Below are positions 46,904 through 57,633 of a stretch of 64,000 nt of DNA, one piece after another; the stretch's first letter is position 1, and every line of letters starts with the position of its first letter. The notes under the pieces are model-generated. The model was not told where the DNA came from and ran no database searches. It saw only the letters and a program-made list of their open reading frames with translations. The position numbers were made by a program, and so were the translations under genes. This DNA is from Lobosporangium transversale (Eukaryota; Mortierellomycota; Mortierellomycetes; Mortierellales; Mortierellaceae), in assembly GCF_002105155.1 (NCBI RefSeq), contig NW_019029051.1, positions 88,351 to 152,350 on the forward strand. Reading direction: 5' to 3'.

Positions 46904-48608
46904 GACCCGCGCTTGTCTTGATGCCGTCTTTACAAACAACATGTCCTAGAAATTCAGCTTCTTCTTGCATAAACGAGCACTTGCTTAGTTCAGCATAGAG
47001 ACGGTTCTTCCGGAGGAGGGAGAGTACGCTGCGAAGATGGGCCAGGTGTTCATTCTTATTCTTGGAGTAAACCAGGATGTCATCCAGGTAAAGTACTACA
47101 CATTTATCCAACAATGGACTCAAAGCTTGTGACATCATGGTGGAGAACGAAGCAGGGGCATTAGTTAGACCAAATGGAACAACATTAAATTCATAGTGGC
47201 CATATCTGCAACGAAATGCAGTCTTATGAGCGTGTGCATCAAAAATCCGTTGTTGATGGTAACCTGACATCAAGTCTAGTTTCGAGAAATATTTAGCATT
47301 CCGAAAGCGGTCGATAAGCTCGTCGATGCGCGGAAGTGGATGACGGTTCTTTCGTGTGATTCTGTTCAAACCACGGTAATCGACACACATACGAAGTGAC
47401 CCATCTTTCTTTTTGACGAAAAGGACGGGAGCGCCATAAGGTGATGTGCTAGGCTTAATAAATCCTTTAGCTAAGAGTTCATCCAACTGTTTACGCAGCT
47501 CGTCGAGTTCAGCGATGGAGAGACGGATCACAGGGCGAACAGGTGGATCTGCGTTGGGGTCTGTTTCAATCTTCATAGAGTCACCACGATCTGGCGGAAG
47601 ACCTGCAGGAAGTGAGTCAGGAAAGACGTCAGGGAATTCAACTTGGATAATAGAAGCAATATCAGGGTGCATGTTGGTGGCGGTGTTTGGTGAGGATTGA
47701 GGGAATTTAACTGTGGCAAGATAAATCTCACTGCCCGGCTGTGCTGCGACAGTTTGGAAATGCATGTGGCTCATAAGTAATCCACGAGACTTAGCTGTAA
47801 TAGAGTTAGCTTGGAATCCTCTACATGACCAGCGCACGGTATTGCCATGTGAAGTAAAGTGAAGATCATTGGTGCGCCAGTCAATGTAAGGGTTGATAGC
47901 GGTGAGCCAGGGCTTGCCAAGAATAAGGTCGTAGTGCTTGAGTGGATAGACGAGTGGATTAAGGGTGTCGGAGTAAGTGTCACGCTCAAGAGTGATGGAA
48001 GCAGTGTGTTGGGAGATGGAGCGGTCGCCGTTAGGAAGAATGATTGGAATGGGTGAACAGGACTGTAGAGGAATGGAGTGCTGCTTTTGGAATGAGGAGC
48101 TAATGACATTGCCCTCGGTACCGCCATCAATTAAGATTCTGGCAGGGCGACCATTGACAGCACCAAGGAATGTAAGTAGGGTGTGAGCTGCAATGTCCAC
48201 TGTGAAAGACTGTAGTCGAACAGTCTTCTTACGTGAGCGGCGTAGTTGACTCTTGGTGGGCAGAGAGGGTGCTAGAATAGAGCGAGGCCCGAGTGGGTCC
48301 AGGTCCACTGTCTCGAACATTCTAGGCACCGTTGGGGGGGAAGATGACAGTGTGGCCGTGTGATCATTGGAATGTGGGTGAGGTTTTAGATTAAAGTTAT
48401 CTGTGGCACATGGTTCATTTTTAACATTTTTAGCTTTTTTCGTTGTTGAGCAACTTAAGGTTTCAGGCGAATCACCAGTAATAGGGAGTGTGTGCATGGC
48501 AGAATTATTGAGTTTACTAGATTTATTATGCTCATTGGCAAAACCTAACTCTGACTTGCTAGTACTCCCTCTGTCCAGAAGAGAGGGAGAAGTTGCTGCA
48601 GCGACCAA
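46904..48608 (-). pseudogene. Ty3 pol: protease and reverse transcriptase, truncated
   Basis: One open frame holds a retropepsin-like protease (LLTFLGAVNGRPARILIDGG, although the usual DTG/DSG appears as DGG). It continues with reverse transcriptase motifs [45 protein letters not shown] and YLDDILVYS. The frame leaves the element at 46904 and runs into a MITE before stopping at 46809. The RT core is intact in this copy, unlike the arm copies, but without RNase H and integrase it cannot be autonomous. Confidence 0.9.
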
Positions 48609-48616
48609 GCTCTGGA

Positions 48617-49550
48617 CTAAGCCTGGCCGCTGGAGGCTTTTCCCGACGGAAGGTCTAGGACATCGCCTGCAGATGTGGATAAGTTATTAAAGTTGCGAGA
48701 ACGTCGACCAGGACACTCATTGGCCCGGTGGCCATCTTGTCGGCACTTAAAGCAAGCGCCTCGCTTGATCAGCTCAGATCTTTCATTGGGAGTGAGTGGG
48801 GAGAGGAAGCCTCGGCCATGGAACTGCTTCCTCAAAGCATTGAGTTCCATCCGCAGGTTATCCACCTCCATAGCCATGGGATCCCGAGCGGACTGGAGTT
48901 GAGCTGCAACCGCAGAAGACTGTGTTCGGGGCAGCGCGGGCCTGGGTTACACCGTCCGGCTGAAATTGGTAGACTCTATCGTACTGTTCCGCAGCCGCAA
49001 AGAGTTGGTAGACTGTCAGGGTTTGTGTGACCTGGAAGGCACGCAAGAGTTGGTTCAAGGCAGGTGGACACCCTTGCACAAAGCAGATGAAAGCAAAGTC
49101 TTCGATTGCCTTGCGTCCTCCTGCCGAAGGCTCATCAGCTAAGAGTGCCGTGAGGAGTTCGCGGGCTTCGGCAACGTAATCGGTGACAGTAGTACTCATC
49201 TTAAGGGAGGACAGGCGAAACCGGATGAGTTGAGAGAAACCATTGGGGACGAACGCATCCCGGAACCCTTTTTCAAAGGTGTCGAACGATGCATCGTCAG
49301 AGATGCCTGCGCCGTTAAACCATCGGGCCGCGTCAGGCCCGAGGAAGGCTATGGCTACAACCGTCTGTGCCGAAGCAGGAACAGAGGCACCAACGAAGAA
49401 ACGACGCATAGAGCGCAACCAGGTGTTGGCTGAGAAGCCATCGCGCTTTCCCTCGAACTTGTCGGGTTGGGGGTACTTGAAAGCGGGGGTCATCACAGGG
49501 TTGTCGGTAGTGAGCGTCATGGAATCAAGGATTAGGGCTAAATCTTCCAC
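48617..49550 (-). pseudogene. Ty3 gag, one frameshift
   Basis: The first part (49550 to about 48925) contains capsid-like sequence with ANTWLRSMRRFF and ARWFNGAG. A single frameshift near 48925-48935 moves the frame to the second part. That part contains MAMEVDNLRMELNALRKQF and the zinc knuckle CFKCRQDGHRANEC (CX2CX4HX4C), ending at 48617. Gag packages the element RNA in the cytoplasm. The stop near 48617 overlaps the start of pol in another frame, as expected for a Ty3 frameshift organisation. Confidence 0.85.
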
Positions 49551-49677
49551 AGAGAGCAGGTTGAAAGTAAAATCGAGGAGGTAGGGTGGTACGGCAGGGG
49601 ACAGGGGGACAGGGAAACCAGGGACAGGGGGCAGGGGACAGGGATGAAGGTCGGGGATCAGAGTAGCTTTGCTACCA

Positions 49678-50134
49678 TGTAATAATTAAGAGAGACAAAA
49701 GATGATTTTATTATAATTATTAAAACAAGCCTTTTTATAGGCTTAAGGCTATATACCAGTGCTCCTATTCGATTCGAATTCGAATCGTGATAAATTCGAA
49801 TCGATTCGAATAAGCCATATCCTGGTTCGATTCGAATGGCTCGAATGGTTCGAATAGGACCACTGGTTACGCGTAGCGAAAACATGGTCCTTGTACTTTA
49901 CACCCAATCAAAAAAAAAAAAAAAAAAAAAAAAGTTTAAAATTATCATTTACTATTGTGCCAATAGTTCGAATAAATCGAAGGCTCGAATCATTCGAACC
50001 ATTCGTATAGCATTCGAATTTTGTTATCTAATCGAATTCGAATCGAATTTGAGCTTACCTCATTCGAATCGAATTCGTATCAGTGAAATTCGATTCGAAT
50101 GGTTCGGATAGGAGCACTGCTATATACTGTCACA
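49678..50134 (-). repeat. 86-bp LTR of the Ty3 element, split by a MITE
   Basis: Minus strand: starts TGTGACAGTATATAG at 50134, has CTATAAAAAGG, and ends ATTACA at 49678. The 363-bp MITE and its 8-bp duplication lie inside. Without them the LTR is 86 bp, which is very short for this group. Its start abuts the broken end of Tc1 copy C. Confidence 0.75.
49757..50119. mobile_element. 363-bp hAT MITE with perfect 8-bp target duplication
   Basis: The ends CAGTGCTCCTATTCGA and GGAGCACTG are flanked by CTATATAC on both sides (49749-49756 and 50120-50127). An internal GGACCACTG at 49857-49865 suggests that a smaller element of about 109 bp forms its left end. A tract of A (49911-49933) lies in the middle. 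This copy fixes the family as hAT-type. Confidence 0.9.
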
Positions 50135-50817
50135 TGGCTTTTGTACACGCCTCTTTGCTGTCAATCCTAACTCCTTGAGCCGTCGTCTAACGGTGGTCTC
50201 AGAAACAGCCGCTGGTATGAGCTGGTTGGCTCTGACGGTGGCCTCAACTGCAGAGTTGAGTGTACCTCGTTTCATGTTCGCCTTAAGATACTGCATGATA
50301 CCTCTAGGTACTTTCCTTGGTCGACCGCCTTTATTGACTGGCATGTACTCCTTATTATGTGCATAGATCCTGGTGGCCGTCGCTATTGATATACCAACAC
50401 TAGCAGCAGTTTCTCTAGTAGACATGCCTCCCATCATTAGCCTCCTGGCTTCGTTGACTTTCCTTTGTGGAGTGGGTCTCATATTCTGTGAAGGTATAGT
50501 TAAGAGAGAGTTAAGCAGGTGTTCATAAAGGAAAGAGAGAAAAGTCCTTTTTTTACTGGCATTAAATGACGTCCAAAAGTTGTCATGGGCAACATTTTAG
50601 ACCACATGTGAAACTGATTCAATGACCTGCATGAACAAAAAAGTCATTAGCTATTCAAATGAGACAAGCTAATGTCACAACGCATCACTATGACGTAGAA
50701 GAAGACGGGAGCTTTATTAAACCAAAGTATGAGTGGTGTATGCATATACAGTTTCTAGGAATGAAAAAAAGAAATGCACATGGGAATGAATTATTGAATC
50801 AGTTTTGCATGATAGTG
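50135..50817 (-). mobile_element. Tc1/mariner fragment, copy C
   Basis: It keeps one inverted end (CACTATCATGC at 50817, minus strand, next to TA 50818-50819) and the N-terminal half of the transposase (50482 down to about 50140). It ends abruptly at the Ty3 LTR. The sequence across codons 110-118 preserves the bases that copy A has lost. The second half of the element is not found in the window. Confidence 0.9.
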
Positions 50818-50819
50818 TA

Positions 50820-51775
50820 TCTTGGGTTGATACGCCAGCGATGGCTGCCAAGGTTGATCCTATAGCGCGTGGCTTTGGAGGAGGCCGTTTCGACGGAAGA
50901 TTTGGAATTCGACGTGTGATTTCATTCATAAAAGTGCCTATGGTACTGACCCTAAGGACTTTAGACTTGTCTTTCACAAAGCGCATAAGAGGATTGAATT
51001 TATAATCCTGATCTTTGTGGTGCTCGATTTCGAGAGGTGTGTCCGCTATCCGTCTGGTGTATTCTGTATAGGCCTCGACTGGGCAAATTTTCTTGTCGTT
51101 AGGGTGTCTACCTACGAAGGTCGACTTTATGATGCGCTGCCCATCGCGTCGCTCCTTAGGGAAGACTATGGTAAGGAGAAGACCCTTTTCACTGGTCTCT
51201 GACTTTGACACATCGATGCAACCGATATCATCTGGCCGGAGAAACGCACAAACGCCTAAGAGCCAGCAGAGCTTGCGAGAGAGCTTAGGCATATCAAGAT
51301 CCACATTGTCCTCCATGCGGAAGTATGAAAGGATGGGTGAAATGTCGAGTGCGGATACGTGCTCCATTTGAAATACGCCAGTACTTTTCATTGCTGCCAT
51401 GAACCGCTGAAAGTAGATATTGCCTGTGATCACGGATGTGTCGTCGTAAAGCTTTAAGATGGCTGATTTTTTGTTAAGAGTGGTATTCCTACTCCAAGAA
51501 TAGATAATCCGCGCATGGCATAAATAGTTAACTACAGCAATTGCATTTGGCGTACTAGGGTCGAAGCCTTCTTGTTGAGCCCATACTGCGAAAGCCTCTT
51601 GAGTTGGCAGATATTGTCGACGTGTTTTGCTGTTGGCACCTGCTGAATCTAGTAGAGTGATAGCGGATGGTGAGAGTCCTGCATCTAGATCTTTACGTCG
51701 CCTCTTATTCTCCATGCTGTCAATGACCAGAGTGGATTCTTGCTGAGGAGATCGCTTGCGCTTCCGACGGCTGGT
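50820..51775 (-). pseudogene. DIRS-like tyrosine recombinase, truncated
   Basis: The domain starts near RRKRKRSPQQ and continues with LLDSAGANSKTRRQYL and LLGVCAFLRPDDIGCI, where the Arg is the first catalytic position. It reaches RAIGSTLAAIAGVSTQD and there meets Tc1 copy C at 50820. The region carrying the catalytic Tyr is missing. The same reading frame stays open on the minus strand all the way from 54466 across gag and RT. Confidence 0.82.
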
Positions 51776-53570
51776 AGGACTGCTTCCCGAGGGATCGGGA
51801 TTGGTGGTGCTACTGCCATCTCCTTGATGGTTGGGAACCATATTGCACTCGGCCACCATGGGGTTATTACTGTTGCTGTCAGTTTCTGGGTCTGTATCCT
51901 CTCCAAGATGATTGATAGAAGATTCCATGGGGGGCAAATGTAAAGGTTGCCCATCTCTGTCCAGTTGTGTTGAAGGGCGTCTATCTTCAGAGCATCTGGA
52001 TGGAATTTCCATGAGACAAATGTCGGTAGCTGTTTGTTCTGTGCCGACGCAAATAGGTCCACCTGATGTGGCCCCCATTGGTGTTCCAGTTGTTGAAAGA
52101 ATGGGCGACTGATCCTCCATTCCAATTGCGATATCATTCGCCGTGACGGTGCATCCGCTGGGTTGAATGCAGATGGGATGTATGTCGTCCGAAGTCGAGT
52201 CCCCGTTGCTAGGCAGTGACGCCATAACGTGTCCGCTAGTCTCATTAGTTCCGGAGACCTCGTCCCTCCGAACCTGTTGATGTGTGCAATCGTTGTCGTG
52301 TTGTCGCATATGATGTTGATCATTTTGCCCTGTGTTATTGGTAGTTGAACAGCTCGAAGAACTGTCTGTAGTTCCTTCCAGTTGATGTGGTGGTCTTTCT
52401 CTTGTGGAGTCCATTTGCCACTCCATGTTTGATTGTTGATCACGATCCCCCATCCGGTGTCCGATGCATCCGTGTATATGTCCATTTGTGTCTGTTGTTG
52501 AATCCATGACAGACCATTCCATGACGTCAATTGCTCCTTCCACCATTGAAGGTTCTCCTTGGCTGGTTCCGTGAGGGTGACCGTGTCCGACCAAGAAGCT
52601 CCCTTGGCTTTTAGTGCTGTGTTCTTGAGGTGAAGCAGATTCCGTGTCATGAATCGCGCTGGGAACACTGCCATAGATGTTGCCATTGCTTTCCCGACGA
52701 ACGAAGAAAGTTCCCTTAAAGAAGTGGCGCCTTTTCGTAGTAGCTTTCCTGCCTCGCGCCGTATGTCCCTGACTTTGGATTTCGGAACTGTGACAGTCAT
52801 ATCCCGGGAGTTGATGGTGAAGCCTAAATGGTCTATTTTCTGTGACGGGATCAACGTAGACTTGGCTTCCTTGATGAGGAATCCTAGCGCTGCCAACTTG
52901 TCTTGCACTAGTTGAGTGAACTGGATTGATTGTTCTTTGTTCTTGGCTAGGATTATCAAATCGTCTAGGTACGCTGATATGCGAATTCCTCGTCGTCGTG
53001 CCCATTTGAGGAAAGGCTTGAGAACTTTGGTGAACACTAGCGGAGAGAGTGAGAGCCCGAAGGGAAGTGTACGGAATTGAAATTTCCGGTTCTTCCATTG
53101 GAACTGTAGATAATGACGATAATCTGGATGGATTAGTACGTGAAGAAATGCGTCTGATAGGTCGATGCTTGTCATAAAGTCGTTCTTCTGTAACATTGCG
53201 CATACTGTCGTCATCGTCTCCATTTTGAAGTGCCGCTCTGAGACGTAGGCATTCAACGGTCTTAGATTTAAGACTGGACGAATGTCCCCGGTTTTCTTGG
53301 GGATAGTGAATATTCGGCTCTTGAAACCAGGGCCCGAAGCGACCTCTATTGCTCTTTTGGCTAAGAGTGCGATTACCTCTTGATCGATCGCCTTCTCTTC
53401 CTCCGCTGCTACTCGAGCTTGGTACGCTGTTGAACTGGATATCGGTGGCCGTTTGTGGAAAGGGATTTTGGATCCCTCGGAGACGACCGACTTGACCCAT
53501 TCGTTGTCGGTTATGAGAGCCCATGCTTCTCTGTAAATCTGTAAACGGCCACCTACTGCTGGCCTGCAGT
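51685..53570 (-). CDS. DIRS-like reverse transcriptase and RNase H
   Basis: The frame is open from upstream of the gag stop to 51685, with no clear own ATG before 53256, so translation probably depends on frameshifting or reinitiation. RT motifs: FKSRIFTIPKK, RPVLNLRPLN, SIDLSDAFLH, LPFGLSLSPLVF and the catalytic AYLDDLI. RNase H: DIYTDASDTGWG, HINWKELQTV and FNPADAPSRR. The C-terminal ICPPWNLL region is typical of DIRS. All catalytic Asp residues seen are intact. Confidence 0.88.
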
Positions 53571-54488
53571 CTGTGCCTGACTTGTCTGGTTGGATTGAGG
53601 GGTTTGGTAGCCTCGGCCTCGGCCTCGTCCCCCTCTCCTTGGATTTTGGCCTCGCCCAAAAAAAGAACCATTGTCATTTTGATAGTGGGCGGTCTGAGTT
53701 TGACCCGATGGATGAGATTGGCTAGAATTAGAAGTGGGTCTGTAAGTATTTGCGCTAAAGAAACTCCGGTTTTGAGTCCTCCTGTTGTACGCCCGTTGTC
53801 TTGTCGGGTTAGTAGCCTGACGAACACTCTTTGCCAATTTGCTGGCTTCAATGAAGTCTGAAGTAGAGACAATTGGTGGATCAACTGTGTCCTTGGTGAC
53901 TGAAATTTTGTGCGCTTGGTAAACAAGGTCCTCCCTGTCGCTTGACATTTGCTGTGCAAGGTGTGCAATATGTTCACGCATTGTCTGTGCGAGCTGTAAA
54001 CACGCTTGTGCGACCGCAGGGTCAACTTCGTAGGAAAACATTTCCGTGGCAAATTGATCAAGTGGTCTTGTAAGGTTTGCCAATCGTGATTGATAGCGTG
54101 AGATTGTTTTGTCCATGGAACTGTGGTGAGAGGAAGAGTCGGGCCAGTCAATGAGTGCCGATTTGGGTGCAGAATAGGTTTGGGTTGTGTTTTTGGCAAA
54201 AGACTGCATCTCTTTAGCCATTTCTGTTGCATATGCAAGATCGTCTGCACGGTTTCCAGATTTATGTTTGAAAAAATCTTTCCCGTCCATTGCTGGGTAG
54301 TGGACGAGAATGGAGTCGTCAGGTGTAATTTCGTAAGCTGGTTCTTTTGGAACCAAGTAGGGGTTCGATCGACTGGATTCAGAGCTAGTCGAGAGAGCCT
54401 CAAGCCGGCTGGTGAGTGTAGCCAGCTGGCTCTGGAGAGAGTGTATAATTGGATCAGAAGTGTCATACTCGCTCATTTGGAACTTCAA
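53553..54488 (-). CDS. DIRS-like gag protein
   Basis: The 311-aa frame starts MKFQMSEYDTSDP. A helical N-terminal half is followed by a Gln/Asn/Arg-rich tail with GRGQNPRRGGRGRGRGY, an RGG-type nucleic-acid-binding segment. No CCHC zinc knuckle is present. The 3' end overlaps the RT frame by a few codons. The frame appears intact. Confidence 0.75.
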   Translation of the reverse strand: MKFQMSEYDTSDPIIHSLQSQLATLTSRLEALSTSSESSRSNPYLVPKEPAYEITPDDSILVHYPAMDGKDFFKHKSGNRADDLAYATEMAKEMQSFAKNTTQTYSAPKSALIDWPDSSSHHSSMDKTISRYQSRLANLTRPLDQFATEMFSYEVDPAVAQACLQLAQTMREHIAHLAQQMSSDREDLVYQAHKISVTKDTVDPPIVSTSDFIEASKLAKSVRQATNPTRQRAYNRRTQNRSFFSANTYRPTSNSSQSHPSGQTQTAHYQNDNGSFFGRGQNPRRGGRGRGRGYQTPQSNQTSQAQTAGQQ

Positions 54489-54642
54489 TACGCTGGATGT
54501 GTTCCTGAGCGAGAAAAAAGAAGATAGAGAGTAGATCAGAGCGAACGCTAGATTTTATTTATTTTATTTTTAGTTTTTTCTCGGTCAGAAGGAATAAAAA
54601 GAGGTCACACATATGGACCATGGCTACGAGGATAATGTATGT
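54489..54642. other. Sequence between the DIRS gag and the CRN upstream region
   Basis: AT-rich, with ttttatttattttatttttag near 54553-54573. It probably includes the DIRS terminal region, but no repeat partner is visible in the window. Confidence 0.3.
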
Positions 54643-54865
54643 ATTACATATAATTGTATGATGGATGATGGGAATAAAAACGCGTGTACGTAATTTTATT
54701 TTTAGTGAGCACATCCTATTGCCACTCTTTTTTTTTTCTCACACATCCATCTTTCTTTCTTTCATCCCTCTTCCTCTAAGCATTTCTCTTTCAATCTTCA
54801 CATTAACGCCAACATTCTTGCTCAGTTCACTTTAATCAAATTCGCTCTTGCTGATTTACTGTCAA

Positions 54866-54896
<31 letters not shown>

Positions 54897-54916
54897 CAGT
54901 ACGCAATTAAACCAAG
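54643..54916 (+). promoter_or_regulatory. Upstream region of the third CRN gene
   Basis: It matches the upstream region of the chimeric right-arm CRN (41103-41376, inverted). A T tract of about 27 bases ending in CAG lies just before the ATG, resembling a 5' UTR intron end. CT-rich phrases (tctttctttctttcatccctc) precede it. Confidence 0.6.
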
Positions 54917-57633
54917 ATGACTCAAAAAATTAAGCTCTTTTGTATTCTCGACGGCGACTCTTCCGCATTTGAAGTCCAATTGGATGCTGATGACTCAATT
55001 GCTGCTCTCAAAGATGCAATCAAGAAGAAGAACGAACCTCAATTCGACGACATTGCAGCTGGCAAATTGAATCTCTTCCACGTCTCTGTTCCTGATGAGG
55101 GCGCTACAATCAATCTCGCCAATATTGAATCAAAGGAGCTACTCACCAGAGCAACAAGCAAGATCTCAAAGATATTTGGCACATCGCCTCTGCCTGAGGA
55201 GACTATCAACGTCATTATTCAGCGGCCATTGGAAGGTAAGGGATTGGCTATTTGTTCTCAAACTTTTGTGTATGACATCATAGTCTGCAATTGCGTCTTT
55301 TTGATTGCTGCTTCCATTTTGAGCTTATTTAAATTCTAATTGCTTGCTACTGCGGCATGCAAGCATTTAATTACTTGCCATGTGGTGACGCTTGTTCTAA
55401 TCATTGATTATGTCTAATGATCCATCGTTTTTTATTTTTGGTTTTGCATTATTGCGGTTTAGATCCGTCTACTTCCACTTCGAGTAAGACTCATTTGTTT
55501 AATTGGTTCTCTTCTTTTTTCAAAAGGTTAATCATCGCACATGTGCTTGACGACTCCCTCTGATGCTTTTTCTTTTTCTTTTTCTTTTTTTCTTGCCAAT
55601 TTCTATCATTGCTTCCTTTACCAACAGACTCGGAGAAAAAAAGGAGGGCCGATGACTTATGTAAGCTAATTCTCCCTTAATGATTGGAAACCGATTCTTT
55701 ATTTTTCTCTTCTGACAGGTCTTGCTGTTTTTTTTTTTTTTTTTTTTTTTTTTAGTGCCGCCAGTTTTGAAAAAGAAGAAGTGGACCGTCAATGGACCGA
55801 TCAGATTCGACGCTGTTAATCAAGTCTACTATGTGGATCCTGCGGAACATGACGACAATAAGAAAATACTACAGAGCGTTTTTGACCGCGAGATAGTGAT
55901 GCTCATAGGCGCACGTGCCTCTGGAAAAACAACACGGTTGTATCGACTTATCACCCAATTAACTGACTTTGGGTATCGCTGCCTCCCGTAAGCCAACTTC
56001 CGCGAAAATGGATAAAGTGGATGCAATTTATGTGCTATTGTACCGGTACTAACCTTATATTTTTCATTTAGACTATCATTTGAGGAAGTTAACGTTCGCA
56101 ATAATGAGTCTGATTTCTGGGGGACTTTTGGTGATGCTCTTCGTTTCAGCTATAAAGCGGTCAGTGTTATTACAACCCAACGAGAATTCCTCAATGCTTT
56201 CAGTCAAATTGAACTCAAGGACGAGAAGTTTGTCATCTTGATTGATGAGTTTGATGAACTGTTCAAAGCAGGTGATGAAGTCAGAAATATTTTTTTGAAA
56301 ACACTCCGAGCAATGAGTAGAAACAATGCCTACGCCATTCACAGTGTTATCGTATGTGGAACCTTTAGTCTTCAGCGCCTTCGGACAACAGATCAACACA
56401 TATCCCCGTTCAATGTCAACAATACTATCAGGAACCCGTATTTCACTCTTGATCAAACGCAGCAGCTCTTTAATGACTATGCGAAGGATGAGATGATTAA
56501 AATAGATGATGAGATTATTCGAGACATACACTGGAAGTCAAATGGGTATGTTTTTTAAGCTTAGTTAACTCTCCACGAGTTGATGTGCCATTCTAATACA
56601 ATGAATTGTGCTCAATGTCAATAGTCATCCAGGAATGATTTGTCTTTGTGGACGCTCCATTCATGAGGATCTTCGCTCGAAAGTCAACGGCTCGACGAAA
56701 TGTCTCGATTACGATACATGGCAGGACTTCTCCATAGACAATCAGAATGAGAGGATGTTTTCGTACCATACTTTTAGAAGGATGGTTGATTCACTTTTGA
56801 ATGAATCAGCTACAGATGCTGTTAATCTTCTCCGAACAGATTTTATTGGGTATCTCGGCGATATATCTATCACAGACATGGAACAACAGAGATTGGCAGA
56901 CTTCCTAACTGCAGAAGGGGTGCTGATAAGACTTGATGGCAGTAACTACCGTATGGCCTCAGCATTCATTGACTCGTTTGTGAGGAGATATATTATCCCA
57001 TTAAAATATCCTCACGCTCCTTCAGAGTCACCCCCAAAGAAAAGAGGAGGATCATTGGATATTCTAGAGATTATGAAGATTGCTCTTCGATTTTTCGATA
57101 GAGACTTGATTTTGCAGGCGGAAGATCGATCATACAAAAGATCGGGGAGAACAGTTAAGGTTATGGGCGACTACAACGCCAGTGTCCCTCGAGAAAGCGT
57201 CTATGACACGGAATTGATGAGAGTTCTCACCAACTGGCTAAACAAAACAAAAAAATATGAGATCATTGGCCAGTGGCACCTCCGTGAGCTTGAGGACCAC
57301 AAATATAGTGATATTGTCATCAAGAAAGCAGGAGAGCCGACGGTTGTTATCGAGCTTTTGGCTACAGGAAGTCAATCTTCTATTAAGGACCATATCAGCA
57401 AGACGTCAACTTACAAACGTTTACTCTCAGCAGAAGAAGCTTGGGTTGTTCATTTTACCTGTGAGGACGACTATTTTAAGCACCCATACTGGCAAAACGA
57501 CGCGGAACTGGACCAAGGGGTGAATTTGGTGCATTTCTGGCACGATGGGGATTTTAATACAGTGCGGATGAGTGCTCGCTGGAAGGACAGTGGCAATACT
57601 CAAAGAATTGACAATGAGCTGTTGACTGTCTAA
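54917..57633 (+). CDS. Intact Crinkler (CRN)-type effector-like protein: UBL header + P-loop NTPase + nuclease
   Basis: Six exons, 54917-55235, 55463-55483, 55628-55660, 55756-55987, 56072-56545 and 56625-57633, total 2,088 nt (695 aa), with GT-AG throughout. The header (about residues 1-106) starts MTQKIKLFCILDG and ends HVIIQRP. Two tiny exons make a Ser/Lys linker, and KKKK just after it could act in nuclear entry. The NTPase has Walker A GARASGKT (176-183) and Walker B FVILIDEFDE (about 255-264). The C-terminal exon has KYSDIVIKK (Asp about 589) and VVIELLATG (Glu about 603) in PD-(D/E)XK-like spacing, but the usual Lys after the Glu is Leu. So the nuclease is divergent or uses another Lys. 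This is the full-length counterpart of the broken copies at 21812 and 36109. It has no signal peptide, and its function is not known. Confidence 0.88.

Larger units (their letters stand above)
46904..49677 (-). mobile_element. Ty3-type LTR retrotransposon, 3' truncated
   Basis: On the minus strand: 5' LTR (49678-50134), a TGGTAGC primer-binding-site-like sequence directly next to it, gag, protease and reverse transcriptase. It is cut off at 46904, just after the RT (GHVVCKDGIKTS). RNase H, integrase and 3' LTR are missing. The G-rich phrase agggacagggggacagg repeats near 49595-49645, upstream of gag. Confidence 0.92.
50820..54488 (-). mobile_element. DIRS-like tyrosine-recombinase retrotransposon, 3' end lost
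   Basis: Minus strand order: gag (54488-53553), RT-RNase H (about 53570-51685), tyrosine recombinase (about 51775-50820, truncated). No LTR of the TG...CA kind, protease or integrase is present, as expected for DIRS. The element is cut at 50820 by Tc1 copy C. Split or inverted terminal repeats could not be identified. Confidence 0.85.

Noticed and set aside
55095-55283. Second short frame within the CRN header exon
   Set aside because: Shadow of the header coding frame with no independent support.
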